In this document: positions 51,343 through 60,511 of the stretch, piece by piece | How the letters are laid out: the number at the start of each line of letters is the position of its first letter | Position numbering within the stretch: position 1 is the first letter of the stretch | Assembly: GCF_025231485.1 (NCBI RefSeq) | Contig: NZ_CP104003.1 | Location: forward strand, 1,860,001-1,924,000 | DNA length: 64,000 bases | Direction of reading: 5' to 3' | DNA from: Salinirubellus salinus | GTDB lineage: Archaea; Halobacteriota; Halobacteria; Halobacteriales; Haloarculaceae | Position numbers and translations under genes: made by a program | Notes under the pieces: model-generated | The model's input: the letters and a program-made list of their open reading frames with translations, nothing else | Database searches by the model: none | Told to the model about the DNA's origin: nothing

Positions 51343-52056
51343 TCAGGAGACGAACGTGACCCCGGCGAACTCGAAGCGGGCGCCCCCGTCGGCCGCCCGC
51401 GTCACCCGTGCCGACCAGCCGTGGTCGGCCGCGAACCGACGGACGATGGCCAGCCCGTAGCCCGTGCCGCCGCCGGTGGAGACGCCGGCGTCGAACACAC
51501 CGGTCCGCTCTCCCTGCGGGACGCCCGGCCCGTCGTCGGCGACGTAGAACCCCAGCGGTTCGGCGTCCGGCCCCGCCTCCGCCGCACGGAACGTCCCGAG
51601 GCGGACGGTCACGTCCGGCCCGGCGTGGGTCAGGGCGTTCTGCAGGACGTTCTCGAACAGTTGGCGCAGGATGGCCGGGTCCGCGAGCACCTCCCCGTCG
51701 GACTCGACGACGAGTTCGGCGTCGGGACTCGCGATGTCGGTCCACACCAGGCTGGCGACGCCCTCGAGCGACACGGACTCCTGCTCCCCCATCCGATAGC
51801 CGTTCTCCGCGTACGTCTCCAGGTCGTCGATGATGCGGTCGGCCCGGTCGAGCGCGGCCCTCGCCGCCTCGACGTGCGACCGCGAACCGGTGTCGACGCC
51901 CGAGGCGTCGAGTAGTTCGAGGTTCCCACGCGCGACCAGCAACGGGTTCCGGAGGTCGTGCGAGACCGTGGCCGCGAACGTGGCGAGTTCGCCCCGCTCC
52001 GAAGCGGACGCTCGCTCGGTGCCACCTGCTGGGGGCGGCTCGTTACCGTCTATCAT
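51343..52056 (-). CDS. Sensor histidine kinase, soluble
   Basis: 237 residues from the ATG at 52056. ATVSHDLRNPLLVARGNLELL (about 30-50) is the HisKA dimerization helix with the phosphoacceptor His at about 34; ENVLQNALTHA is the N box; VADDGPGVPQGERTGVF the G1/F boxes; GGTGYGLAIVRRFAADHG the G2 box. There is no input domain or membrane segment in this frame. The longer open frame upstream has no recognisable domain and is not used. Divergent from the HTH_10 regulator at 52,156. Confidence 0.85.
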   Translation of the reverse strand: MIDGNEPPPAGGTERASASERGELATFAATVSHDLRNPLLVARGNLELLDASGVDTGSRSHVEAARAALDRADRIIDDLETYAENGYRMGEQESVSLEGVASLVWTDIASPDAELVVESDGEVLADPAILRQLFENVLQNALTHAGPDVTVRLGTFRAAEAGPDAEPLGFYVADDGPGVPQGERTGVFDAGVSTGGGTGYGLAIVRRFAADHGWSARVTRAADGGARFEFAGVTFVS

Positions 52057-52155
52057 ACACTCTCCCACCCCGTACTTCGCGCTCACCACACATCGGCCGT
52101 CTGCTTGTAGGATACGGGTGTTTAAGTCGGGGCGCTGGAGACGGCTCTCTGGCTG

Positions 52156-52854
52156 ATGATTTATGACCCAGTGGCTCTTGGTAGTCGAGAGAACACCACC
52201 GTGGCAATCGTCGCCGAACTGGAGATCCCCGCCGACACGTTCGACCTCGGTCGAGTGACGAGCGTCGGCGGCCCGATCCACCTCGAACTCGAGCGCGTCG
52301 TCCCCTCCGGTGGCGAGGTGATGCCGTTCTTCTGGGCGACGGACTGTCCCGACTTCGAGCGATTCGAGCGACGGGTCCGCGAGGAGCGGCTCGTCGAGGA
52401 GCTCACCGCAGTCGTCCAGTTCGACGACCAGGTGCTCTACCACGTCGTCTGGGGCGAGACGACCGCGAGCCTGACCCGCGCGCTCGTCGCCACCGACGCG
52501 ACCATCCTCGAGGCGCGAGGGAACGACCCGTGGGAGTTCCAGCTCCGCTTCCGAGACCGTGACGACCTCCGCGCGTTCGCCGACCACTGTCGAGAGACGG
52601 GCATCGAGGTCGACCTCCAGCGCGTCTACGAACTCTCGGGCCCCAGCCCACAGGAGAGTGTCGACGCGCTCACCGACGAACAGCGCGCGGCGCTCGTCGC
52701 CGCGGTGAGCGGGGGCTACTTCGAGGTCCCGCGACGGACCACGCTCGGGGCGGTGGCCGACGAACTCGGCATCAGCCAGCAGGCCACCTCCGAGCGCGTT
52801 CGACGGGCCGCCGACCGGGTGCTGCGCGGGGCGCTGTCGATCACGGAGGAGTGA
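52156..52854 (+). CDS. Bacterio-opsin-activator-type regulator with C-terminal HTH_10
   Basis: 232 residues. The N-terminal part (VAIVAELEIPADTFDLGRV) is the Bat-associated GAF/HTH_10-linked domain. The C-terminal HTH_10 domain reads LTDEQRAALVAAVSGGYFEVPRRTTLGAVADELGISQQATSERVRRAADRVLR (about 172-225). A TTTAAG box about 32 bases upstream supports the ATG at 52156; a GTG at 52201 is an alternative. Many haloarchaeal regulators have this plan; the target genes are not known. Confidence 0.88.
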   Translation: MIYDPVALGSRENTTVAIVAELEIPADTFDLGRVTSVGGPIHLELERVVPSGGEVMPFFWATDCPDFERFERRVREERLVEELTAVVQFDDQVLYHVVWGETTASLTRALVATDATILEARGNDPWEFQLRFRDRDDLRAFADHCRETGIEVDLQRVYELSGPSPQESVDALTDEQRAALVAAVSGGYFEVPRRTTLGAVADELGISQQATSERVRRAADRVLRGALSITEE

Positions 52855-52946
52855 GGAGGTGGGGATTCCGACGCGGTCGCACGGCGTCGGCCGGACGTAG
52901 CGCGCGACACGCGACGCGGTCGCTCGGGAGTCTGCCTCGGTAGAAG

Positions 52947-53017
52947 TGCGCTGGCGGGGATTTGAACCCCGGTTGTGACCATGGCAAGGTCACGTGATAC
53001 CACTACACTACCAGCGC
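52947..53017 (-). tRNA. tRNA-Gly (anticodon GCC)
   Basis: Minus strand reads GCGCTGGTAGTGTAGTGGTA onward, folding into a complete cloverleaf: acceptor GCGCTGG/CCAGCGC, anticodon loop with GCC within CCTTGCCATGG, and T-arm CGGGG-TTCAAAT-CCCCG. It has 71 bases including the discriminator A and no encoded CCA. It is intact with no att duplication beside it. Confidence 0.97.
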
Positions 53018-53131
53018 CTGTCTGCACTCCAATCTAACCCGGGTGGGAAGTATAAGGGTTCCGGAACCCCGCCACGGGAGCGCCACGGTCTCACGGACAA
53101 ACCCTAAGCGAGAACCCGCACAACCCCCGCC

Positions 53132-54064
53132 ATGGACGAACTCAACGTGATGGCCATCGAACTGGTCGACGAGGCCATCGACTTCGCGGACGAACTCGCC
53201 GTGGACGTCTGGGAACTCGACAACGGGGCCACAGTCCTCGACTTCGGCGTCGAGACGGTCGGCGCCGTCGAGGCCGGCCTCCTCCTCACCGAGATACAGA
53301 CCGCCGGACTGGCGACCGTCCGCTCCTCGATGGGCGAGGTGGCCGGCGCGCCGCTGACCCACGTCGAACTCTCGACGGACCACCCCGCGCTCTCGTTGCT
53401 CTGCTCGCAGAAGGCCGGCTGGGAACTGGAGACCGAGCAGTTCGCCGGTCTCGGGAGCGGCCCGGCGCGCGCGCTCGTCGCCGAGGAGGAGGAGTTCGCC
53501 CGCACCGGCTACGCCGAGGAGAGCGACTTCGCCGTCCTCGCCGTCGAGACGGACGTCCTCCCCGTCGCCCCCGTCGCCGAACAGGTCGCCGAGCGCGCGG
53601 GCGTCAACCCCGAAGCCACCTTCCTCCCCGTCTTCGCCACCGCCTCGATAACGGGGAGCGTCACGCTCGCCGCACGCGCGGCTGAACTCGCCGTCTACCG
53701 CCTCTCGGAACTCGGCTACGACCCGCTCGACGTGCTCTCGGTGACCGGGGAGGCGCCCATCGCACCCGTCGGCGCGGACGAGGAGACGGCCATCGCGCGC
53801 ACCAACGACGCGCTGGCCTACGGCGGCCGGGTCCACATGACCGTCGCCGAGCCGTTCGACCGGTTCGACGAGGTCGCCTCCACCGCACGCGACCAGCACG
53901 GCGTCCCCTTCGCCGACATCTTCGAGGCCGCGGACTGGGACTTCACCGAGGTGGACCGCGGCGTCTTCGCGCCCGCGCAGGTGACCGTGGACGTCCTCGG
54001 TGGCGACACTCACGTCGTCGGCGAGACGGACGAGGCGCTGCTGGCCGACTCCTTCGGGCTGTGA
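53132..54064 (+). CDS. mch: Methenyltetrahydromethanopterin cyclohydrolase
   Basis: 310 residues, full length for Mch. It interconverts N5,N10-methenyl-tetrahydromethanopterin and the N5-formyl form. Typical stretches are GVETVGAVEAGLLLTEIQTAG, LCSQKAGWEL and VTGEAPIAPVG. In haloarchaea, which do not make methane, the enzyme is taken to serve one-carbon metabolism with a pterin carrier. Its stop overlaps the next start (GTGA). Confidence 0.92.
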   Translation: MDELNVMAIELVDEAIDFADELAVDVWELDNGATVLDFGVETVGAVEAGLLLTEIQTAGLATVRSSMGEVAGAPLTHVELSTDHPALSLLCSQKAGWELETEQFAGLGSGPARALVAEEEEFARTGYAEESDFAVLAVETDVLPVAPVAEQVAERAGVNPEATFLPVFATASITGSVTLAARAAELAVYRLSELGYDPLDVLSVTGEAPIAPVGADEETAIARTNDALAYGGRVHMTVAEPFDRFDEVASTARDQHGVPFADIFEAADWDFTEVDRGVFAPAQVTVDVLGGDTHVVGETDEALLADSFGL

Positions 54065-54549
54065 GGGCGAAGGTCAAGGTCGTCCCGCCGGCCCCGGATT
54101 CGGTGGGGGCCGTCCGCGAGACGTGGCGGGCGGTCGCGCTCGTCCCCGAACCCGAGGAGTCCTGCTGTGCCCGCCTGATGGACCGGGCCGACGTCCCCGC
54201 ACAGGACGAGGCAAAGGAGTGGCTCACCTTCCTCCGCGGCCTCGGACTGGTCAGCGAGGGCGAACGGGGCTACCACCGTCTGCGCGAGGACCCCGGCGAG
54301 GTCGACCTCGCTCGCCGCTTCCGCGAGGGCGTCTACGGCGTCGAGACGCTCCTCGACCGACTCGACGCCGACCCGGTCGACGCCGACGCCGCGTTCGAGC
54401 GGTTCGCCGACCGGGTGCCGAACTGGGAGCGTCACCACAACGCCGACTGGGAGTCGGTCTGGCGCGAGCGCGTGGGGCGGCTGCTGGGGTGGGCAGTCCT
54501 GCTGGGGCTCGCCGACCGCGTCGAGGGCGGCTACGTCCGGGCCGACTGA
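54061..54549 (+). CDS. Conserved haloarchaeal hypothetical protein
   Basis: 162 residues starting at GTG 54061 within the mch stop (GTGA overlap), so translation is coupled to mch. A winged-helix-like outline is visible (EAKEWLTFLRGLGLVSEGERGYHRL, about 51-75), followed by a helical region with conserved Trp (NWERHHNADWESVW). No enzyme motif. A helper or regulator linked to mch is possible. Confidence 0.75.
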   Translation: MRAKVKVVPPAPDSVGAVRETWRAVALVPEPEESCCARLMDRADVPAQDEAKEWLTFLRGLGLVSEGERGYHRLREDPGEVDLARRFREGVYGVETLLDRLDADPVDADAAFERFADRVPNWERHHNADWESVWRERVGRLLGWAVLLGLADRVEGGYVRAD

Positions 54550-54600
54550 GCGTCGGTCGGCACCGCTACCCTCTTGCCCACCGACCACTCACACCGGGAC

Positions 54601-55287
54601 GTGACCGAACGCCGCGTCGACACCGTCCTGTTCGACCTCGACGACACGCTCTGTTCGTACCGCCGTGGCGGCGGCGAACTCATCGAACTGGCGTTCGAGC
54701 AGGTGGGCGTCGACCCGTTCTTCGACGTGGTCGACTACCACGCCCGCTACCCGGAGTTCGTCGACGACACCGAGACCGTCGAGGAACTCCGCAGCGACTG
54801 TTTCGCCGCCATCGCCGCCGACCGGGGGTACGACGCCGAGACGGGTCGGGCGCTCGCGGACGCCTTCGCCGCCGAGCGCGACCACCGGAACGTCGAGGCC
54901 ACCCCGGGCGCCCACGAGGCGCTCGAGCACCTCGCGGACGACCACCGCCTCGGCCTCGTCACGAACGGCGCGCCCGAGATGCAGGCGAAGAAACTGGACG
55001 GCATCGGCATCCGCGACGCGTTCGACGCCCTCGTGTTCGCGGGCTACGACACGCCCGGCAAGCCCGACCCGGCGCCGTTCGACCACGCGCTCTCCCGACT
55101 CGACGCGGCATCTGACCGGGCGGTCCACGTCGGCAACTCACTCGGGTCGGACGTGGCGGGCGCGCACGCGGCCGGCGTCGGCTCGGCGTGGCTCCCCGAC
55201 GGCACGCACGACGGCCCGCCGGAGCCGACGCCGGACTACACGCTGGACTCGCTGCACGACCTGCAGGCGCCGCCGTGGCGGGAGTGA
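54601..55287 (+). CDS. HAD-superfamily hydrolase (paralogue 1)
   Basis: 228 residues starting at GTG 54601 (TERRVDTVLFDLDDTLC). Motif I DLDDT (about 11-15) holds the nucleophile and general acid; motif II VTNGAPE (about 120-126, Thr); Lys of motif III in KKLDGIGI; motif IV GYDTPGKPDP and the later D in SLGSDVAGAHAAGV. A phosphatase of the Gph/pyrimidine-nucleotidase type with a small helical cap. About 45 percent of its residues look shared with the gene at 56,438 by eye. Substrate unknown. Confidence 0.88.
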   Translation: MTERRVDTVLFDLDDTLCSYRRGGGELIELAFEQVGVDPFFDVVDYHARYPEFVDDTETVEELRSDCFAAIAADRGYDAETGRALADAFAAERDHRNVEATPGAHEALEHLADDHRLGLVTNGAPEMQAKKLDGIGIRDAFDALVFAGYDTPGKPDPAPFDHALSRLDAASDRAVHVGNSLGSDVAGAHAAGVGSAWLPDGTHDGPPEPTPDYTLDSLHDLQAPPWRE

Positions 55288-55302
55288 TTCGTCACCAGCG
55301 GT

Positions 55303-56211
55303 CTACACCGGTTCGACCCACGAGTCGTCCGCCCTCAGGGTCTCGTCGAGTTCGAGGACGATACGCTCGGCACCGGCGGCGACGCTTCCACGCAGCCGCC
55401 AAGGATCCGTCGACTCCACCGTGACGGCGGTGTGACACTCCCAGATGAGGTCGGACTCGAGTGGGTCTAAACCACTCTCGAGGAGGAACGGAACGACGGT
55501 CGGGTGGCTCAACAACGACATCTCGAGGTTGCTGTGGAGGAACCAGTGGCAGTACTCACAGACGAGCGAGACGACCTGCCCGAGGTCTACGTTCTTTGGG
55601 TCGGGAAGGAGTTCACCGTCCTCGCTAATAGATACCGACGTCTCGCCGGCACAGTACGGGCAGAAGCCGACGAGCATCGAGAAGTGGTCGATCAACAGCC
55701 GTTCACGCAGGACTCTGTACGCGGCCTCCCCCTCGCCGGCGGCGATCGATTCTGCCGCCCGCCGTAGTCCGCCAGCGGGGACTGGATACCGCATATCGAC
55801 GAGTTCGCACTCTGGACACCCACGGTGAATCCGTCCGTCTTCTATCCACGTTTCCTTTGGAACTTCACAATCGGTACAGACTCGCTCGGTCGCCACACGT
55901 CGCCCCTCCATCTCCGCGACGAGACTATCCTCCTCCGTCTCGAAGATGCCCGCCCGCAACCCCCGGTAGACGTTGATTCCCTGCAGTGAGAGGCGGTACC
56001 CCTCGTCTGTCGAGAGGACGAACTGGTCGGTCAACTTCTGGAGGTGGTAGTTGAACGTCCCGCTGTCGGCCACGTCCGACGCTTCGTAGAGCCGCGAGAA
56101 CGAGATGGTGGAGAACTCGCCGGGGTCGCTCAGGTCACCCAGCGACTGGATGATCCTGAGACGTGTCTCGTTCCCGAGCAGGGAGAACGCCTCGGCCCCT
56201 CCGCCTGGCAT
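55303..56211 (-). CDS. Winged-helix regulator with zinc-ribbon C-terminal region
   Basis: 302 residues from the ATG at 56211 (MPGGGAEAFSLLGNETRLRI), supported by a TTTAA box 26 bases upstream. The N-terminal ArsR-like helix-turn-helix (about 8-80) contains LGNETRLRIIQSLGDL and FNYHLQKLTDQF. The C-terminal part has CTDCEVP, CPECE, FCPYC and EYCHWF, enough cysteines for two zinc sites. This plan recurs in haloarchaeal transcription regulators. It lies between the two HAD paralogues, though on the other strand. Confidence 0.88.
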   Translation of the reverse strand: MPGGGAEAFSLLGNETRLRIIQSLGDLSDPGEFSTISFSRLYEASDVADSGTFNYHLQKLTDQFVLSTDEGYRLSLQGINVYRGLRAGIFETEEDSLVAEMEGRRVATERVCTDCEVPKETWIEDGRIHRGCPECELVDMRYPVPAGGLRRAAESIAAGEGEAAYRVLRERLLIDHFSMLVGFCPYCAGETSVSISEDGELLPDPKNVDLGQVVSLVCEYCHWFLHSNLEMSLLSHPTVVPFLLESGLDPLESDLIWECHTAVTVESTDPWRLRGSVAAGAERIVLELDETLRADDSWVEPV

Positions 56212-56437
56212 GGATGTGCTGCGGCGCCTCACGGTTTAACTGTCACGGTCACAACGTATCATCCACGTTACTGGAGCGAGGTCCAGACTAGAATTTTGTC
56301 GCCACCGTACACACCTGTGCATGCCACGGCACAGCTGTGCCGTGTTGGCCGGTGTGGCGCTCGCCCGGGTGCCTCTGACATCACCGGCTTTCGGGACGGG
56401 CCGAACGTTCTTGCACCGACGAGCCGTAGCGTCGCGC

Positions 56438-57130
56438 ATGCCACACCAGGGGGTTCCGGGGACGGCGAGCGTCCGGGCCGTGACGCTCGACCTCGACGGA
56501 ACGCTCTGTCGCTACCGGGAGTCGGCCGAGACGCTCCTCGAGCGGGCGTTCGAGCGGACCGGCGTCGACCCCTTCTTCACCGCCGCGGCGTACCGCGAGC
56601 GAGCGGGGCGCTACCTCGACGGCACGGACACGAGGGCGGAACTCCGGGAGGCCTGTTTCGCCGACATCGCCGAGCGCCGGGGACGCGAGCGGGCCGTCGG
56701 CCGCCGCGTCGCTACGGTCTCCGCCGGGCTGCGCGACCACGGCGACGTCGAACCCCTGCCGGGGGCGCTGGGAGCCGTCGAACGCCTCGCGGGGAGCTAC
56801 CCGCTCGCGCTCGTGACCAACGGCGCGCCGGAGATACAGGCCCAGAAGCTCTCGACGCTCGCCCTCGAGGACGCCTTCGACGTCCGGGTCCACGCGGGCT
56901 ACGACACACTCGCCAAGCCCGACCCCGCGCCGTTCATCGACGCCGTCAGGCGACTGGAGGTGCCCCCGGCGAGCGCCGTCCACGTCGGCGACTCCGTCCG
57001 GGCGGACGTCTGGGGTGCCGACGCCGCCGGGATGCAGACCGCGCTCCTCGAGGGCCACGAGGACCGGCCGCCCCGGCCACACTACCGGCTGGCGTCGATG
57101 CGTGATCTCGCCGACCCGCCGTGGGGCTGA
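56438..57130 (+). CDS. HAD-superfamily hydrolase (paralogue 2)
   Basis: 230 residues from the ATG at 56438 (MPHQGVPGTASVRAVTLDLD). Motif I DLDGTLCRY; LVTNGAPEIQAQKLSTL supplies motifs II and III; AGYDTLAKPDPAPF and VGDSVRADVWGADAAG supply motif IV. The close match of motifs and flanks with the gene at 54,601 indicates a local duplication with the regulator between. Substrate unknown. Confidence 0.88.
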   Translation: MPHQGVPGTASVRAVTLDLDGTLCRYRESAETLLERAFERTGVDPFFTAAAYRERAGRYLDGTDTRAELREACFADIAERRGRERAVGRRVATVSAGLRDHGDVEPLPGALGAVERLAGSYPLALVTNGAPEIQAQKLSTLALEDAFDVRVHAGYDTLAKPDPAPFIDAVRRLEVPPASAVHVGDSVRADVWGADAAGMQTALLEGHEDRPPRPHYRLASMRDLADPPWG

Positions 57131-57146
57131 GCGGCCGGGGCCTCGT

Positions 57147-58151
57147 TCAGCGCACCTCGACGTGGAACGGCCGTTCGGCCTGCCCGCGCTCTTCGGCCAT
57201 CCGCACGAGTCGCTCGACGCGCTCGTCCATCGGGGGGTGCGTCGAGAGCAACCGCGTGAGCGGGTCGTCCTCCTCGGCGTGGACGTAGAGCGTCGCCAAC
57301 AGCCCGCTCGCGGGGTGGCTCGCCCGTTCGATCTTCCGGAGCGCGCGGGCAAGTGCCACCGGCCGACCGGTGAGTTCGGCCGCCCGACGGTCGGCCCGGA
57401 ACTCCCGGCGGCGCGAGTGGGCCCGTACCGCGAGCGTCAGCACGAACAGCACACCCATCACCGCGCGAGCGACGGCCGCCCGGAGGGAGTCGGCCACCCC
57501 CGGCCGCGAGGCGGTCCCGAGCGGGTCGCCTCGGATCCAGGCCCTCCCGCGCGAGAAGCCGCGGAGCAGCAGCGACAGCGGGAGGACGGCGAGCGCGACG
57601 AAGCCGACGACCGTCCGGACCAGCGAGAACGCGAGCGTCTGGACGAGGCTGTCGTGGGTCTCGAGGTGGGCGAGTTCGTGCGCGACGATGGCCTCCAGTT
57701 CCGGACCGTCAAGCAGGCGGAACAGGCGACCGTCGAGGACGACGGTCGCGGTGCCGACGACGCCACCGATGGCCAGCGCGTTCGGCATCTCCATGCGCGC
57801 CACCGCCACCGCGGGCGGGTCCACGCCCAATCGCTCGGCGTACGTCGCCACCCGCCGGTGGAGTTCCGGGGCCTGCGCGGGCTGGAGTTCCGTGGCGTCA
57901 AGGGCGGCCAGCAGCCGTGCCGTGCCGAACCGGTAGGAGCTCAGCCCGAACGCGACCGTGAACAGGACGACGAAGCCGGCGGTCCAGAGCAGGTCCGCGC
58001 GGGTCGCTCCCCGGACGAGCGCCGACAGGAGCAGGTAGCCACCGGCCGCGAGAAGCAGGTAGAAGCCGAGCAGCAGCACGCCGACCACCCCCATCAGGAG
58101 GCGGACGGTCGGCGAGCGGGCGGGGACGGGGACCGGACGCTCGGAGTCCAT
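57147..58151 (-). CDS. HtpX-like M48 zinc metalloprotease, membrane-bound
   Basis: 334 residues with two N-terminal membrane helices (about 15-60) and a further hydrophobic pair near 165-205. The active site is VAHELAHLETHD (HExxH, about 135-146), with a downstream Glu ligand in RREFRADRRAAELTGRP (E/D of the third motif). Family members degrade misfolded membrane proteins. Its end converges on the HAD gene. Confidence 0.9.
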   Translation of the reverse strand: MDSERPVPVPARSPTVRLLMGVVGVLLLGFYLLLAAGGYLLLSALVRGATRADLLWTAGFVVLFTVAFGLSSYRFGTARLLAALDATELQPAQAPELHRRVATYAERLGVDPPAVAVARMEMPNALAIGGVVGTATVVLDGRLFRLLDGPELEAIVAHELAHLETHDSLVQTLAFSLVRTVVGFVALAVLPLSLLLRGFSRGRAWIRGDPLGTASRPGVADSLRAAVARAVMGVLFVLTLAVRAHSRRREFRADRRAAELTGRPVALARALRKIERASHPASGLLATLYVHAEEDDPLTRLLSTHPPMDERVERLVRMAEERGQAERPFHVEVR

Positions 58152-58201
58152 ACCTACGGTAGGAGATGAGGGGACAAAACGGCCGCCCCGGCTCGCTCAG
58201 G

Positions 58202-59830
58202 TCACTCGGCGCCCGTGTCGACCGACCGGACCGTCCCGACGCCCTTCGAGCGGCCCTCGCGGAAGACGAACCGCTGCCCCTCCTCGACGAGGTAGGGGTG
58301 GAACTTGAACCGGACCGTCGCCCGGCCGGTGTCACCGGGGAGGAGCTGGCCACCCTCGGGGAAGAACGCGGCCGCCTCGCTCACCGTCTCGAGGTGGACG
58401 ACCGGTTCGTACCCCTCGCCGATACGGGTCGGGTGGTTGAGCACCATCACGTCCGCCTCGAACTCGCGGACCGCCGTCGGGTCGCTGTCACGTGGCAACA
58501 GCACCATCCCGCGGCGGATGTCGGGTTCGCGGACCCCCTTGAGCGCGATACCGACGATGCGGCCGGCGCGGGCCTCGTCGACCCGGTGGTAGTGCATCTC
58601 GATGGAGCGGACCTCGACCTCCCGGAAGGAGCCGTCGGCCATCGGCCCGAGCAGGAGTTCGTCGCCCGCCTCCACCGTGCCCGAGCGGATGGTGCCCGAC
58701 GCGACGGCACCGACGCCCGTCACCATGTACGAACGGTCGACGTACATCGAGAACTCGCCGTCCTCGTGGCTGGTCTTTGGCAGGCGCTCGAACAGTTCGT
58801 CGAGCACGGGCAGGCCGGCCATCGTCACCGCGCTCGTCTTCACGACGGGGACGACCTGCTCGCTGATCTCCTCGATGGCGGCCTCGACGCCGTGGCGTTC
58901 GACCGACAGGGGGGTCCGCTCTGCCCCGCGCAGGAGGCGCTCCACCTCGCGTTCGACCTCGTCGACCCGCTCGGGCTGGACCACGTCGGTCTTCGTGATG
59001 GCGACGATGGTCGGCAACTCGGTGGCGAGCAGGATGCCGAGGTGTTCGCGCGTGGTCTTGGTCGGCCCGTCGTCGGCCGCGACGACGAGCATCCCGTAGT
59101 CGAGCTTCTGGCCGACGAGGCCCCTGATGGTCGTTCGGAGCCACGGCTCGTGGCCCACGGTGTCGACGAACGAGACGAGACGATCAGCCTCGCGGACCAC
59201 AGCGGCCCGGTCGTCCTTCCGGTCGGGGTTGTCCATCCGGATGGGTTCGCCGTGCTCGTCGAAGCCGTAGACGCCGTACGAGAGGTCCGCCGAGAGGCCA
59301 CGCTCCATCTCGTGTGGCTGGACGTCGAGGAACGACCGGGTGCCACCCTCGCCGTCGTCCGGGTGGCCGGTCACGAGCGAGCCGACGAGCGTGGACTTGC
59401 CGTGGTCGACGTGACCGGCGGTCCCCACGACGATGTGTTCGTCGTCCGTGTCGAGGACGGCGCCCTCGCGGACGGTGGCGACGCCGACGATGCCGGTGTC
59501 GGCACCCTCGTCTCCCGCCTCGACGCCCCACGTCTGCACGTCCTCGATGTGCGCACCGGCCTCCTCGGCCAGCAGGGAGAGCACGTCCATCGACTCGGAG
59601 AACGCCTCCGGGCCGATGCCCGCGATACCGCCGTCGTCCGTGACGCCCACGACGTAGGTGGCCTCGCCGTCGCCCGAGAGGACCCGGTGTCGCAACTGGG
59701 CGGCGAGCGATTCCAGTCGGCCGTCCGCGAGGTGGACGTCCTTCGTGAGCCGTTCCTTGAACTCGACGCTGCCGCCCTCCTCCTCGCCGCGCGCGATGGC
59801 GCGTTCGAGGACGGCCCGGTCGGGACTCAT
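58202..59830 (-). CDS. GTPBP1-like translational GTPase
   Basis: 542 residues. An N-terminal domain of about 130 residues precedes the G domain: G1 GTAGHVDHGKSTLVGS (about 135-150), G3 DTVGHEPW, and G4 of the TKTD type (AITKTDVV). Beta-barrel domains II and III follow. This is the EF-Tu-like family with eukaryotic GTPBP1/GTPBP2, present in haloarchaea. Role in translation or ribosome rescue is inferred from family. Confidence 0.9.
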   Translation of the reverse strand: MSPDRAVLERAIARGEEEGGSVEFKERLTKDVHLADGRLESLAAQLRHRVLSGDGEATYVVGVTDDGGIAGIGPEAFSESMDVLSLLAEEAGAHIEDVQTWGVEAGDEGADTGIVGVATVREGAVLDTDDEHIVVGTAGHVDHGKSTLVGSLVTGHPDDGEGGTRSFLDVQPHEMERGLSADLSYGVYGFDEHGEPIRMDNPDRKDDRAAVVREADRLVSFVDTVGHEPWLRTTIRGLVGQKLDYGMLVVAADDGPTKTTREHLGILLATELPTIVAITKTDVVQPERVDEVEREVERLLRGAERTPLSVERHGVEAAIEEISEQVVPVVKTSAVTMAGLPVLDELFERLPKTSHEDGEFSMYVDRSYMVTGVGAVASGTIRSGTVEAGDELLLGPMADGSFREVEVRSIEMHYHRVDEARAGRIVGIALKGVREPDIRRGMVLLPRDSDPTAVREFEADVMVLNHPTRIGEGYEPVVHLETVSEAAAFFPEGGQLLPGDTGRATVRFKFHPYLVEEGQRFVFREGRSKGVGTVRSVDTGAE

Positions 59831-60031
59831 TTACGTGAGACGCTAGCAATCGCCTGCATAAAAACGTTCGCGCGTTCGACAACTGTTGTCAGGGGAGCGA
59901 CGGTGGCCGAGACGGGCTGACACCGCCGATCCGTCGACGCGGGCTGTGGCTCGACCGGACGGACGAGGGCCACGTGGCCGCTTGCCCGGCGGCAAACCAA
60001 GAGCCTCGTCGGGCGCAGTGTAACGGGATGT

Positions 60032-60502
60032 ATGGCCGACATCCACACGAGCATCGACATCGACGCACGGCCCGAGGCCGTCTGGGCCGTCCTGACCGAC
60101 ACCGCCACCTACCCCGAGTGGAACCCACACCTCGTCCGGGTCGAGGGGGAGCTCGCGGCGGGCGAACGGCTCTCGCTGACGGTCCGACAGAGCGGCCGCG
60201 AGAACACCCTGTCCGTCCGGGTCACCGAGTACGACGACCCCCGACGGCTCGAGTGGGTCGGCCGGGTCGTCGCACCGCTCGTGTTCGAGGGGACCCACGC
60301 GTTCGAACTCGAACCCCTCGACGGGGGCGAGCGGACGCGCCTCCACAACACGGAGGCATCCCGTGGGCTGCTCGTGCCGCTCGTCGTCAGGTCGGACGCC
60401 CGCGAGGCCTACGAGGCGATGAACGCGGCGTTGAAGCGACGGGGCGAACCCGGCCGGGGCGACTCGGCCGACGCCCGCCCGGCCATCGTCCGGGTCGACT
60501 GA
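60032..60502 (+). CDS. SRPBCC (START-like) ligand-binding protein
   Basis: 156 residues starting MADIHTSIDIDARPEAVWAVL; the opening helix after the first strand (PEAVWAVLTDTATYPEWNPHL) is the hallmark of the SRPBCC hot-dog-like cavity fold. Members bind hydrophobic ligands or act as cyclases. Converges on hisH with ten bases between. Confidence 0.85.
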   Translation: MADIHTSIDIDARPEAVWAVLTDTATYPEWNPHLVRVEGELAAGERLSLTVRQSGRENTLSVRVTEYDDPRRLEWVGRVVAPLVFEGTHAFELEPLDGGERTRLHNTEASRGLLVPLVVRSDAREAYEAMNAALKRRGEPGRGDSADARPAIVRVD

Positions 60503-60511
60503 CCGGCCCGC

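Noticed and set aside
52947-53017. tRNA-Gly as the integration site of the element
   Set aside because: It is about 18.5 kb from the element edge with ordinary chromosomal genes between, and there is no duplicated tRNA end near 34 kb.
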